A stretch of 64,000 nt of DNA from assembly GCF_900100345.1 (NCBI RefSeq), contig NZ_FMTT01000018.1, forward strand, positions 1 to 64,000. The letters run 5' to 3'. Position numbers and translations under genes: made by a program. Below are positions 46,341 to 54,383 of the stretch, piece after piece (positions within the stretch are counted from its first letter, which is position 1; each line of letters starts with the position of its first letter). This DNA is from Paenibacillus tianmuensis. GTDB taxonomy: Bacteria; Bacillota; Bacilli; Paenibacillales; NBRC-103111. Under the pieces are notes generated by a model, which saw only the letters and a program-made list of their open reading frames with translations, was not told the DNA's origin and did no database searches.

Positions 46341-47048
46341 TCAGGCCGTGCCGCTGCTGTGGCTTCGCACGCCCAGATTCGGGAGCTGCCAGTCGATCTC
46401 CGCGTTGCCGATGCTTCGCAGAAAATCGTTGACCTGCGAGAATGGCTGGCTGCCGAAAAAGCCGCGATGCGCCGACAGCGGGCTCGGATGAACGGACCGC
46501 ACGATGAAGTGGCGCCGCTCGGTAATCAGCTGCATTTTTTGCTGGGCCGGGCTTCCCCAGAGCACAAACACGACCGGCTTCTCCCGCTCGTTCAACAGTG
46601 AAATGACACGGTCGGTGAACGTCTCCCAACCCTGACCTTTGTGCGAATGCGCTTCGCCCTGACGCACGGTAAGCACCGTGTTCAGCAGCAGCACACCCTG
46701 CTCGGCCCAAGGCACCAGGCAGCCGTTATCGGGGATCGGACAGCCAAGGTCGCTTTGCAGCTCCTTGAATATGTTTTGCAGCGAAGGCGGTGCCGGGATG
46801 CCAGGCTTGACCGAGAAGCTGAGGCCGTGAGCTTGTCCCGGGCCATGATACGGGTCTTGTCCGAGTATGACCACTTTGGTATCTGCATAAGAAGTATAAT
46901 GAAGGGCATTGAAAATATCGTGCATATCCGGGTATACCGTACGCGTGGCATACTCCTGCTTCAAAAACGGTCTAAGCCGATTATAATAAGGCGCCTGAAA
47001 CTGGTCTTCCAGCAAAGGGGCCCAGTCGTTGTGCAATATCGCCGTCAC
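46341..47048 (-). CDS. ung: Uracil-DNA glycosylase (family 1)
   Basis: Removes uracil from DNA in base-excision repair. The catalytic motif [18 protein letters not shown] has the water-activating Asp65. The minor-groove intercalation loop is [28 protein letters not shown] is conserved. The length of 235 residues is normal. The start is a GTG at 47048, with GAGGT 5 bases before it. It converges with the GH-like gene across a terminator. The next gene upstream, an FMN reductase, is on the same strand but the gap is only about 28 bases, so they may share a transcript, without a functional link. Confidence 0.96.
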   Translation of the reverse strand: MTAILHNDWAPLLEDQFQAPYYNRLRPFLKQEYATRTVYPDMHDIFNALHYTSYADTKVVILGQDPYHGPGQAHGLSFSVKPGIPAPPSLQNIFKELQSDLGCPIPDNGCLVPWAEQGVLLLNTVLTVRQGEAHSHKGQGWETFTDRVISLLNEREKPVVFVLWGSPAQQKMQLITERRHFIVRSVHPSPLSAHRGFFGSQPFSQVNDFLRSIGNAEIDWQLPNLGVRSHSSGTA

Positions 47049-47076
47049 GGCGACCTCACTCCCCTTTCATTCCCGA

Positions 47077-47610
47077 TTATTTCCGAAATGTCGAGACCAT
47101 CTGAGCGAAATAGCCGACCGTGCGCTGCACGCGCTCCCGCGTCTTGGCATCTTCCGGTTCGCCTTCCGGCGTAAAGCTGCGCTGCGCTCCGCCGATGGAG
47201 ATCCATTCCGGGCAGTTGATGCCGTGAACGTTGCGGACGATCGTCTGCAGCTGCTGCAGCGAACTGACGCCGACGGCTCCTCCAGCAGAGCTGACTGACA
47301 GCGTCACCTTGCCATCGAAGTAGTCGAAGCCGGTAAAATCGAGTGCGTTCTTAAGGACACCCGACACGCTCCCGTGGTATTCCGGCGTCGCCAGCACGAT
47401 GCCGTCGGCTTCCAGCAGACGCTGCCTCAGTTCAACGATATTAGCATCGGTCTGATCGAGGTCCCCGTTGTAAAACGGCAGCGGCTTTTCATACAAATCG
47501 AACAGGGTAACCTGACAATGCTTTTCTTCAAGCACCCGCGCAATATACCGGCATAACTGCGTGCTTGTAGCCTCTTTACGGTTACTTCCTGCAATAATCG
47601 TAATTTTCAT
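47077..47610 (-). CDS. NADPH-dependent FMN reductase-family protein
   Basis: Flavodoxin-like enzyme of 177 residues. The FMN phosphate loop is IAGSNRKEATS. The flavin-binding segment TPEYHGSVSGVLKNALDF is the hallmark of the NADPH-dependent FMN reductase/azoreductase/chromate-quinone reductase family. Substrates may be quinones, azo dyes or chromate; not decidable here. AAAGGAG is 9 bases before the start. It is followed by ung on the same strand, with a short gap. Divergent from the Bcp-like peroxiredoxin gene, which suggests both may respond to redox stress. Confidence 0.9.
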   Translation of the reverse strand: MKITIIAGSNRKEATSTQLCRYIARVLEEKHCQVTLFDLYEKPLPFYNGDLDQTDANIVELRQRLLEADGIVLATPEYHGSVSGVLKNALDFTGFDYFDGKVTLSVSSAGGAVGVSSLQQLQTIVRNVHGINCPEWISIGGAQRSFTPEGEPEDAKTRERVQRTVGYFAQMVSTFRK

Positions 47611-47816
47611 CGTTTGGCTGCTCCTTTGCTTCTTTTAATGTTGCCCGCACGTTTCTGGGCTGCTCCCCCATCCTACCGAAATCGGTCGGAAGAAGCAAGC
47701 TTAAGTTGATTATCACTATTGGAAAACAAGGTCCCGCTTTCTTGTTGCAACCGGATGCGAGCATTCGCTACAATACAACTAATGTATTTCGTCATCCATT
47801 AGGAGGAGGGAAGCCT

Positions 47817-48269
47817 TTGCTTGCCATCGGGACCAAGGCTCCGGCATTTGCTGCAGACAGCACGCAGGGTACGGTCCGGTTAGCCGATCATTTGGGCAAA
47901 CGGCCGGTCGTGCTTATTTTTTATCCGAAGGACAATACGCCCATCTGCACAAAGCAGCTTTGCGCCGTCCGCGATTCCAAGGCCCAGTACGCCGATTATG
48001 ATGCGCTGGTGCTGGGCATCAATCCCGGTTCGCTCGAAGAACACCGGCAGTTCTCGCAAAAGTTCGGTTACGATTTTCCGCTTGTCACCGATTCCGGGGA
48101 GACGATCCGTCAGCTGTACGATGTGGGCCAGACGTTATTCGGTCTGCTTGGGCAGCGGCGCATCGTCTATGTGATCGGCCGGGACGGCACGATCCGGTAT
48201 GCGGCAAGAGGAAACCGGCCTACCGCTGAAATTGTGGCTGCGTTAGCCCGGGACTCGAAATCGTCCTGA
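47817..48269 (+). CDS. Bcp-type thioredoxin-dependent peroxiredoxin
   Basis: Peroxiredoxin of 150 residues. The peroxidatic Cys44 and resolving Cys49 lie five residues apart in NTPICTKQLCAVRD, the intramolecular type of bacterioferritin comigratory protein (BCP/PrxQ). The start is a TTG at 47817, six bases after AGGAGGAGGG; an upstream ATG at 47706 lacks any ribosome-binding site. Pro42 and Thr41 before Cys44 and the later Arg of the active site (LGQRRIVYVI) fit. It is divergent from the FMN reductase gene and converges with pfkA, sharing a terminator. Reduces hydroperoxides in the cytosol. Confidence 0.92.
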   Translation: MLAIGTKAPAFAADSTQGTVRLADHLGKRPVVLIFYPKDNTPICTKQLCAVRDSKAQYADYDALVLGINPGSLEEHRQFSQKFGYDFPLVTDSGETIRQLYDVGQTLFGLLGQRRIVYVIGRDGTIRYAARGNRPTAEIVAALARDSKSS

Positions 48270-48278
48270 CGTATGAAA

Positions 48279-48325
48279 AAAAACATGCAGTTCTTCCGCC
48301 TACGGAAGACTGCATGTTTTTTTTG
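48279..48325. terminator. Bidirectional terminator between the Bcp-like gene and pfkA
   Basis: AAACATGCAGT and ACTGCATGTTT form the outer stem, with inner CTTCCG/CGGAAG. It is flanked by an A-run and a TTTTTTTT run, so it can act in both directions. Confidence 0.9.
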
Positions 48326-48328
48326 CTT

Positions 48329-49294
48329 TTATTGAGATAACCGTTTCGTAAGCTCGTATAATTCCATCTTGAATTGTTTTTTGGTGTTCACTACCTTGTC
48401 GATATCGGTCGCGACAAGCTCGCCTTTGATGATGCCGCATGCTTTGCCGGAATCTCCTGCGATCAGCCGACGTACGGCGAAATCGCCGAGGCTGCTCGCC
48501 AGAATCCGGTCGTTGTGCGTAGGCGTGCCGCCCCGCTGAATATGTCCGAGCACGGTCACACGTGGCTCGATACCGTTGCGCTTCATAATTTCCGCCGAGA
48601 TATCTTCCCCTTTGCCTACGCCCTCGGCCACAATAATAATACTGTGACGCTTTCCTTGGGAGAAGTTTTCCGACATCCGGTTGGCGATTTCGTCCAGATC
48701 GTACGGCACCTCGGGCACCAGAATCGTCTCCGCTCCGCTCGCCAGGCCGGCATAAAGGGCAATATCTCCGCAATGGCGGCCCATGACTTCGACAATGGAC
48801 GAGCGTTCATGGGAGCTCATCGTATCGCGCAGTTTATTGATCGCATCGACAACGATGCTGACCGCCGTGTCAAACCCGATGGTGAAATCGGTAAACGGGA
48901 TGTCGTTGTCGATCGTTCCCGGCAGCCCCATCGTATTAATCCCGAGCTTGCTCAGCTTGTTCGCGCCTTGATACGAGCCATCCCCGCCGAGGACGACGAG
49001 CCCGTCGATTCCGCGCTTGCGCAGGTTGTCCGCCGCGAGCTGTTGCCCTTCCGGCGTGACGAACTCCTTACAGCGTGCCGTTTGCAGAATCGTTCCGCCG
49101 CGCTGAATGATGTCGCCGACGCTCCGCAGGTCCATCTCGCGGATATCGTCGTTGATCAGCCCGGCGTAGCCGCGCTGCACGGCGAATACTTCCAGACCGT
49201 GATACAAGCCGCTGCGCACAACGGCGCGAACGGCCGCGTTCATCCCCTGGGAATCGCCGCCGCTCGTAAGTACAGCAATTTTTTTTACAGACAT
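48329..49294 (-). CDS. pfkA: ATP-dependent 6-phosphofructokinase
   Basis: Phosphorylates fructose 6-phosphate in glycolysis. The ATP site is VLTSGGDSQGMNAAVR. GGDGSYQGA is the second ATP motif. The catalytic Asp is in GTIDNDIPFTD, and the substrate-binding MGRHCGDIA and LGHIQRGGTP are present. At 321 residues it is the single-domain bacterial form. In most bacterial PfkA proteins the first motif is GGDSPGMN; here the Pro is Gln, as in some long eukaryotic forms. The gene lies alone, away from the usual accA-pyk neighbourhood of Bacillus, so it may be a second copy; the window cannot decide this. Confidence 0.94.
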   Translation of the reverse strand: MSVKKIAVLTSGGDSQGMNAAVRAVVRSGLYHGLEVFAVQRGYAGLINDDIREMDLRSVGDIIQRGGTILQTARCKEFVTPEGQQLAADNLRKRGIDGLVVLGGDGSYQGANKLSKLGINTMGLPGTIDNDIPFTDFTIGFDTAVSIVVDAINKLRDTMSSHERSSIVEVMGRHCGDIALYAGLASGAETILVPEVPYDLDEIANRMSENFSQGKRHSIIIVAEGVGKGEDISAEIMKRNGIEPRVTVLGHIQRGGTPTHNDRILASSLGDFAVRRLIAGDSGKACGIIKGELVATDIDKVVNTKKQFKMELYELTKRLSQ

Positions 49295-49342
49295 GGTGGT
49301 TCCTCCTCGTCATCTTGACTGTCTCTTTAATTGTATATAGAA

Positions 49343-50419
49343 TCAAGAGGTTTTGCGGATCCAAATACTGTTAATGAAGAAAAACAAGCGCATCAGCGGA
49401 CTGTCCTTCATCAACTTCCGGGATATCGTCTTCACTTGCCGCTGCTTGCTGACTTTAGGGTCAGACAGGTACAGCGCCAGCAATCCTTCGATAATCATCC
49501 GGTGAAACCCCGGATGCTCGAGCTGTTCCGACTTGCTCTTCGCCTCCTCCACAATGAAGGCAATGCGTTCGACGGTCCGATCCATATTATCGTAGTAGCT
49601 GCAGAAATTAAGATCGCCGCCGGCCAGATCTTCCTCTTGGTCTATCAAATAATCAAGCAAAATGTGAAGTCCGCAAATGTACGGGAAATACGCCTCGTGA
49701 ATTTGCCGGACCGTTTCCGGCTGCAGTTCCGGATCGGAAGCAGCCAAAAACAACATGAAAACGCCAAGCGTCGATCCCGTAGCGGCGGCAAATTCGTTCC
49801 ACGCGACCGCAGGAAACCGTGCCCGGTGCTGCTCCCACCAGGACAGCAGCGCATCCTCGCGCAGCTCCCGGTGAATGTGCTTATACACCTGCAAATCGCA
49901 ATACAGACCGACAAGCTCACGCACCGAATCGGCTGCAAGCGGGTAAGAAGGCAGCAGCCGGAGGCTGGCTTGACACGTCTTGACCAGTTCGTTCAAATAA
50001 CCGGCGTCGTCCTTCTCTTCCCGGAATTCGTAATAATCGTGCAGCGGCTCCGCCGGGTCGACCGCATCGAGCATCGACTGGTGCAGACGCCGAAAATCTT
50101 CCGGATCGAGCGAAGTGCTCCGGTCGCACAAGTTATCCAAATAATCGCTGATCGTCTGGAAAGCCACGATCAACGGAATGAGCACATGACGCATGGGCAG
50201 ATTCGCAACGGCATAGACAGCACCGCCCTCACAGTGAAACTGCTTGCTGGTCATGCTTGCGATCGCTTGCTTTTGGAGCTCGGGATCAGGTATGGCTTCG
50301 GCTTTGACACGCCAGTGGCGAAGCTGCTCCCGCACCCCCGGCAGCAAAAAGCGATACACGCGCAGCATAAGTCCCATCGGGCGTTGGGGCACGTCAATTG
50401 ACGAACTACGGCGCCTCAA
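49343..50419 (-). CDS. DUF2600-family tetraprenyl-beta-curcumene synthase-like protein
   Basis: A terpene synthase of the large-terpene (YtpB/DUF2600) class, which in Bacillus makes tetraprenyl-beta-curcumene from heptaprenyl diphosphate. Two Asp-rich sites, TISDYLDNLCDRS (about 90-102) and LLDYLIDQEEDLAGGD (about 260), match the two conserved aspartate patterns of YtpB. The RSTSLDPEDFRRLHQSML region follows. The TTG at 50419 is taken as start, 8 bases after GGAGG; an ATG at 50449 has no good ribosome-binding site. The protein is then about 358 residues. It overlaps the upstream gene by 14 bases, so translational coupling is likely. The product of its own enzyme is not known. Confidence 0.88.
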   Translation of the reverse strand: MRRRSSSIDVPQRPMGLMLRVYRFLLPGVREQLRHWRVKAEAIPDPELQKQAIASMTSKQFHCEGGAVYAVANLPMRHVLIPLIVAFQTISDYLDNLCDRSTSLDPEDFRRLHQSMLDAVDPAEPLHDYYEFREEKDDAGYLNELVKTCQASLRLLPSYPLAADSVRELVGLYCDLQVYKHIHRELREDALLSWWEQHRARFPAVAWNEFAAATGSTLGVFMLFLAASDPELQPETVRQIHEAYFPYICGLHILLDYLIDQEEDLAGGDLNFCSYYDNMDRTVERIAFIVEEAKSKSEQLEHPGFHRMIIEGLLALYLSDPKVSKQRQVKTISRKLMKDSPLMRLFFFINSIWIRKTS

Positions 50420-51011
50420 GCAACGATCCTCCGCCTCCGCTTTGGACATAGCCGTATTCGAGAAGCAGGCGCATCTCCAGCCATTGGATATGCTTCAGCA
50501 GCTCCTCGGCCTGCTCGTCCCGTATCAGGGTGACGTGCCGCTCGATCAGCTCGTTAAACGCGCAGGGATCCCAACCGGACCCGGATGCCCACTCCTCCAG
50601 CCGTTCCCTGAACGCCGTATTTTTAATGCCTTGCAGGTCTGCCGTCCGCACATAACCGTAGACCCGGTCCGCGAACTCCGCATAGACCGGCAGGCTGCGC
50701 GCCATACGAAACCAGTAGTCGGCGTTAGGATAATCGCCTTCCATCCGGTGCATGATTCCGTGCCAGTAGCTGCCTGCGGGATTATGAATTTCCTGGGACA
50801 GCGTATGTGATTTCTCCAAGCTCTCGTTAAACAAATGCAGCCCCGCTTTCACCGTGAGCGCATAAGCTTTCCGCTCCCCTTCGAAGACATCCAACGACAG
50901 CTTTCCGATCCTGATATCGGCCAAGTCGTCGAGCTCTTCGTCGGGATAAAGCGAAGGTTTATGCGACGTCAGCTGCGCTGCGAGCCTGCTGAGACTATCG
51001 GTCCAACTCAA
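50406..51011 (-). CDS. Conserved hypothetical protein upstream of the DUF2600 gene
   Basis: A 201-residue soluble protein. The segment SYWHGIMHRMEGDYPNADYWFRMA is a pattern I have seen in conserved hypothetical proteins of many bacteria, but no function is attached to it. The Trp/His-rich motif may bind a metal. The start is a TTG at 51011, eight bases after GGAGG (MSWTDSLSRL); a far longer frame from 51152 lacks support. Its 3' end overlaps the DUF2600 gene. It is preceded by a small coiled-coil gene on the same strand, and all three are probably one operon. Confidence 0.8.
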   Translation of the reverse strand: MSWTDSLSRLAAQLTSHKPSLYPDEELDDLADIRIGKLSLDVFEGERKAYALTVKAGLHLFNESLEKSHTLSQEIHNPAGSYWHGIMHRMEGDYPNADYWFRMARSLPVYAEFADRVYGYVRTADLQGIKNTAFRERLEEWASGSGWDPCAFNELIERHVTLIRDEQAEELLKHIQWLEMRLLLEYGYVQSGGGGSLLEAP

Positions 51012-51103
51012 GCTTACAACCTCCTTCTGCGTACCGTGTTGCCTTTCTATAGCTTTGCATGCATCGGGGTTCCCCCCATTATATTCGGTAATGGGCCGCG
51101 CAA

Positions 51104-51421
51104 TCAGTGATGAACCGCACGATCGGGCATGTCCTGATGAACCCGGAACCATAAGTGCAGCTCGTTGATCGTGCTGGCCAGATCGGCGATTTCACTGTTT
51201 AAGCGGCAGGACGTCGGAAAATGCTCTTCCACATTGAGCAGCTCCTGCTTCGCGATAATGACCCGCTCCAATTGCTTGATCCGATCGGGAATGCCGCCGC
51301 GGATTTCTTCCCAGCGCAGAAGCATCTCCGCTTGTTCCTGCTGGCCGAAGTCCTCAAATTCCTGTTCAAGACGGGGCAGCGGAATGCCGAGACGTTCGTC
51401 CAGTTCAAACGTGTAAGTCAT
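51104..51421 (-). CDS. Small coiled-coil protein of unknown function
   Basis: A 105-residue protein, helical, rich in Glu and Leu. The central segment RIKQLERVIIAKQELLNVEEHF and the following SEIADLASTINELHLWFRV look like a coiled coil. There is no signal peptide or membrane segment. The start at 51421 (MTYTFELDERLG) has AAAGGTGG 9 bases upstream. It lies about 90 bases before the 201-residue protein gene, same strand. I do not recognise a family. It may be a partner of the DUF2600 synthase operon, an inference from position only. Confidence 0.7.
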   Translation of the reverse strand: MTYTFELDERLGIPLPRLEQEFEDFGQQEQAEMLLRWEEIRGGIPDRIKQLERVIIAKQELLNVEEHFPTSCRLNSEIADLASTINELHLWFRVHQDMPDRAVHH

Positions 51422-51604
51422 CTCCGTTTCCACCTTTCTCACCTTTTCTCGATTATGCAAAAGGCACGCACCGTTTGATCGATCCGTTTATCTATATAAA
51501 TGTATCACGAACGATGAGTCGCTTCCAGTAGGTACGTAAATTTTTCTCCCTTGACTCCCCTATCCATGTTATAATGTGTGGCATGTGAAAAGAGGGAAGT
51601 CAAC

Positions 51605-52339
51605 ATGAACGATCTGCAGCAAACCCGTATTACGTTTCGGCAGCTGCTTGCCTTCTTTGTCCCCCTCGGAATGTCGGCGAGCCTTGTAACGATCTCCCAT
51701 GTCATCATCAACAGCACGCTGGCGCGCGCGGCTCCCCCGAAATTGTCATTGCAAGCTACGCCCTGCCGATGAGCATTCTGGGCATTACCGAGAGACCGGC
51801 GGTCCTGCTGCGGCAGACGTGTTCCACTTTGGTGCGCGACCGCCTCTCGTTTCGCGCATTGACGGCGGTAAGCCTTTATGTACTCGGGGCCATCTTCCTC
51901 ATCGGCGCAGTCATCAGCTACACCCCCGCCGGACTGTGGGTGTTTTTGCGTTTGTTCGGGGTCGACGCTGCATCGAAGCCGACGTGAGCTTCTGGGAAGG
52001 AAGAGCTTTGTTAAAACACGAAATTCCGGAGAAGCAGCCGGACCATCCGATCGAGAAGCCGTCGCAAGTATTCTCATTCTATCGGCCGCTGCTGTACTCG
52101 TCGGTCATTGCGGTCATTTCGGGACCGGCGATCAGCGCTTTTCTCGGAAAGTGCTATGCGTCGCCTGGACTCCGGGCTGGAGCGGTATGATCGGCGCCCT
52201 GGCTCAATCGCTCGGCGTCGCGGCGGAAGCGGCGGTCGTCTGGGTCGTGCTGCGCTCGGCTCTGCGGGCGGACGAAGCCATTCCAAGGCCGCTGCCGGTC
52301 GCGGACCGAAAACCTAACGAATCGAGTGAAAGCTTATGA
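51605..52339 (+). pseudogene. Decayed MATE-like (multidrug/flippase) transporter gene
   Basis: Pieces of one transporter gene lie in three frames. The start is MNDLQQTRITFRQLLAFFVP in the first. PMSILGITERPAVLLRQTC follows in a second frame after a shift near 51735. SFWEGRALLKHEIPEKQP and RPLLYSSVIAVISGPAI follow in a third after a shift near 51975. PGWSGMIGALAQSLGVAAEAAV ends it in the first frame from about 52150, after a gap. The intact protein would be over 400 residues; only about 245 codons remain, so an internal deletion has also occurred. The original stop overlaps the following MFS start (ATGA). The MATE-like identity is a moderate-confidence judgment. Confidence 0.8.
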
Positions 52340-53526
52340 GTATGTCCAAACCCCCGTACAACGAGGTTGTGCTGCGCAGTTTTACGTTTACGTATTACAT
52401 GACGATGGCCGTGATCACATCGTTTTTTCCTTTATATTTCCAATCGAAAGGATTTTCCACGCTGCAAATCGGACTTTTGTATTCGGTCGGGCCGATGATC
52501 GGGATCTTCTCGAACTTATTTTGGGGTGTGGCCAGCGATAAAGTCCGTAGCGTGAAAAAGATTTTGAACGTCATTTTTATCGGGCAGCTGCTGATGGCGG
52601 CTTGGACGTTTCAGACCGATACGTTCGGGCTTCTGATGGTGTTGATGGCCGCCTTCTTCTTTTTCCAGTCGCCGACCACCTCGCTGACCGACAGCTTGAT
52701 TCTGCTTACCGTAAGCCAAAACGGCAAAAGCTACGCGTCGTTCCGGGTCTGGGGCTCGATCGGCTTCGCCTTCGCGGCCCTCGTCTTCGGCCAGCTGCTC
52801 AAAAGCTACGGCGCCGGCTTGACCGTGGCGCTCTGTCTCGGCACGATTGCCTGCTCCCTGCTGCAATCGTTCCTGCTGAAGGATACGCGGGACGTCAACG
52901 TGAAAAAGCCGGACTTTTCCGGGCTCCTCCCGATCATCGGCTCCCGTTCGTTTCTAGCGTTCCTGCTCACGGTACTGACGGTGTCCATCGCCCACCGGAT
53001 GAATGACGGCTTTCTCGCGCTATTCTTGCAGCGACTCGGCGGAGATCAATCCGTCGTCGGCTGGTCGTGGATGATGTCGGCGCTCAGCGAAATTCCGGTT
53101 TTCTTTCTGCTCAGCAAATACGGCCACAAGCTGAAAGAGCTGCCGCTGCTGGCGCTCTGCTGTCTTGCTTATGCCGTACGCTTCCTGCTCATGAGCCTGG
53201 TGGATAACCCGATGTGGGTGATTGCCATTCAGATGATGCATTCGATCACGTTCGGCGTGTTTTTGTTTACGACCATCCGGTACATTCAAAGCGTGGTTCC
53301 CGATCATTTCCGGGCCAGCGGCCAGGCAGTCTTTGCGATTACTTGGTCCGGACTAGCCGGTCTGCTCAGCGGCACGATTGGTGGCTGGTTATTCAACAGC
53401 TGGAGCCCGCACGCCGTGTATGCGGTCGGCTCCGTGCTCTCGTTCGTCGCCATGCTCGGATTTCTTGCCCTGTACGCCAAAGCGAAGAACGCTGCGGCAG
53501 GGGCAGGGCAAGATTCATTGCAATAG
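52336..53526 (+). CDS. MFS transporter (nucleoside permease-like, PF12832 type)
   Basis: A 396-residue twelve-helix permease, paralogous to the transporter gene at 43666-44970 (shared start YYMTMAVITSFFPLYFQSKG and HRMNDGFLALFLQRLGG). There is no signal peptide. The frame is intact and its start overlaps the stop of the decayed MATE-like gene by 4 bases, so it was originally coupled to that gene and may now depend on poor coupling for translation. The conserved segments are those of the nucleoside:H+ symporter-like MFS group. The substrate is unknown. It is followed at about 165 bases by the ABC export operon on the same strand. Confidence 0.9.
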   Translation: MSMSKPPYNEVVLRSFTFTYYMTMAVITSFFPLYFQSKGFSTLQIGLLYSVGPMIGIFSNLFWGVASDKVRSVKKILNVIFIGQLLMAAWTFQTDTFGLLMVLMAAFFFFQSPTTSLTDSLILLTVSQNGKSYASFRVWGSIGFAFAALVFGQLLKSYGAGLTVALCLGTIACSLLQSFLLKDTRDVNVKKPDFSGLLPIIGSRSFLAFLLTVLTVSIAHRMNDGFLALFLQRLGGDQSVVGWSWMMSALSEIPVFFLLSKYGHKLKELPLLALCCLAYAVRFLLMSLVDNPMWVIAIQMMHSITFGVFLFTTIRYIQSVVPDHFRASGQAVFAITWSGLAGLLSGTIGGWLFNSWSPHAVYAVGSVLSFVAMLGFLALYAKAKNAAAGAGQDSLQ

Positions 53527-53690
53527 CTGCAGGATGGGCCGCCTTGGCAAACGTCTACTATCAAGAAGACGTTCCGGCGGCTTTTTTTGCCTGCACTCTT
53601 AAGGTTTTCTTAACTTTTCATGAATTTTCCACTTCTAACTTGACCGGTCGTTTATACTGAATTAGAAAAATTCGACAACGGAGGGGTTAT

Positions 53691-54383
53691 GTGCTTGCGG
53701 TAGAACATTTGTCACACAGCTTTCGCAGCGGCAGCGAAAACACGCCTGTCCTGCACAAAATTGACTTCCGAGTGGACAAAGGAGAAATGATCGCCCTGCT
53801 CGGCAGCTCCGGCTCGGGAAAATCGACGCTGCTGAACCTGATGGCCGGCTTGATGAAGCCGACGTCCGGAAGCATTCTGATCAGTGGCCAGGCGATCGAG
53901 AAAATGAGTGAAAACCAGCTTGCGGAATTCCGCCGGACGCATATCGGCTTTATTTTTCAATCGTACGAATTGATTCCGCATTTGACCGTCCGCGAGAACG
54001 TCGAGCTGCCGCTTGTCTTTCAAGGCTTGCGAGGCAAGCACCGCCAAGAAAAAGCGATCGCGCTACTCGCCAAGGTTGGCCTCGGGGAAAAGACCGAGAT
54101 GTTCCCCTCGCAGTTATCCGGCGGGCAGCAGCAGCGGGTTAGCATCGCCCGTTCGCTCATTACGCAGCCGACTATCGTATTCGCGGACGAGCCGACCGGG
54201 AACCTCGATACGAAGACGGAGAAAGAAATTATCGATCTGCTGGTCGATTTGAATCAGACGCTCGGCATCACCTTTGTCATCGTTACCCACGAGCTGGAGG
54301 TCGCCAAGCGAACCCGGAGAGTCATTCAACTGCGCGACGGGTACTTGGTCGAAGACGGCGCCTGGGCAGGTGACGCCGAATGA
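53691..54383 (+). CDS. ABC transporter ATP-binding protein (MacB/YknY-like)
   Basis: A 230-residue ATPase driving an FtsX-type exporter. Walker A is GSSGSGKST, the Q-loop is FIFQSYELIPHLTV, the signature is LSGGQQQRVSIARSL, and Walker B is VFADEPTGNLD. H-loop His lies in VTHELEVAKRTRR. This pattern is of the MacB/LolD/YknY group. The start is a GTG at 53691, five bases after GGAGGGG. Its stop overlaps the permease start by 4 bases. It is the first gene of a three-gene unit with permease and adaptor. YknXYZ of B. subtilis protects against the SDP toxin; the cargo here is unknown. Confidence 0.93.
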   Translation: MLAVEHLSHSFRSGSENTPVLHKIDFRVDKGEMIALLGSSGSGKSTLLNLMAGLMKPTSGSILISGQAIEKMSENQLAEFRRTHIGFIFQSYELIPHLTVRENVELPLVFQGLRGKHRQEKAIALLAKVGLGEKTEMFPSQLSGGQQQRVSIARSLITQPTIVFADEPTGNLDTKTEKEIIDLLVDLNQTLGITFVIVTHELEVAKRTRRVIQLRDGYLVEDGAWAGDAE

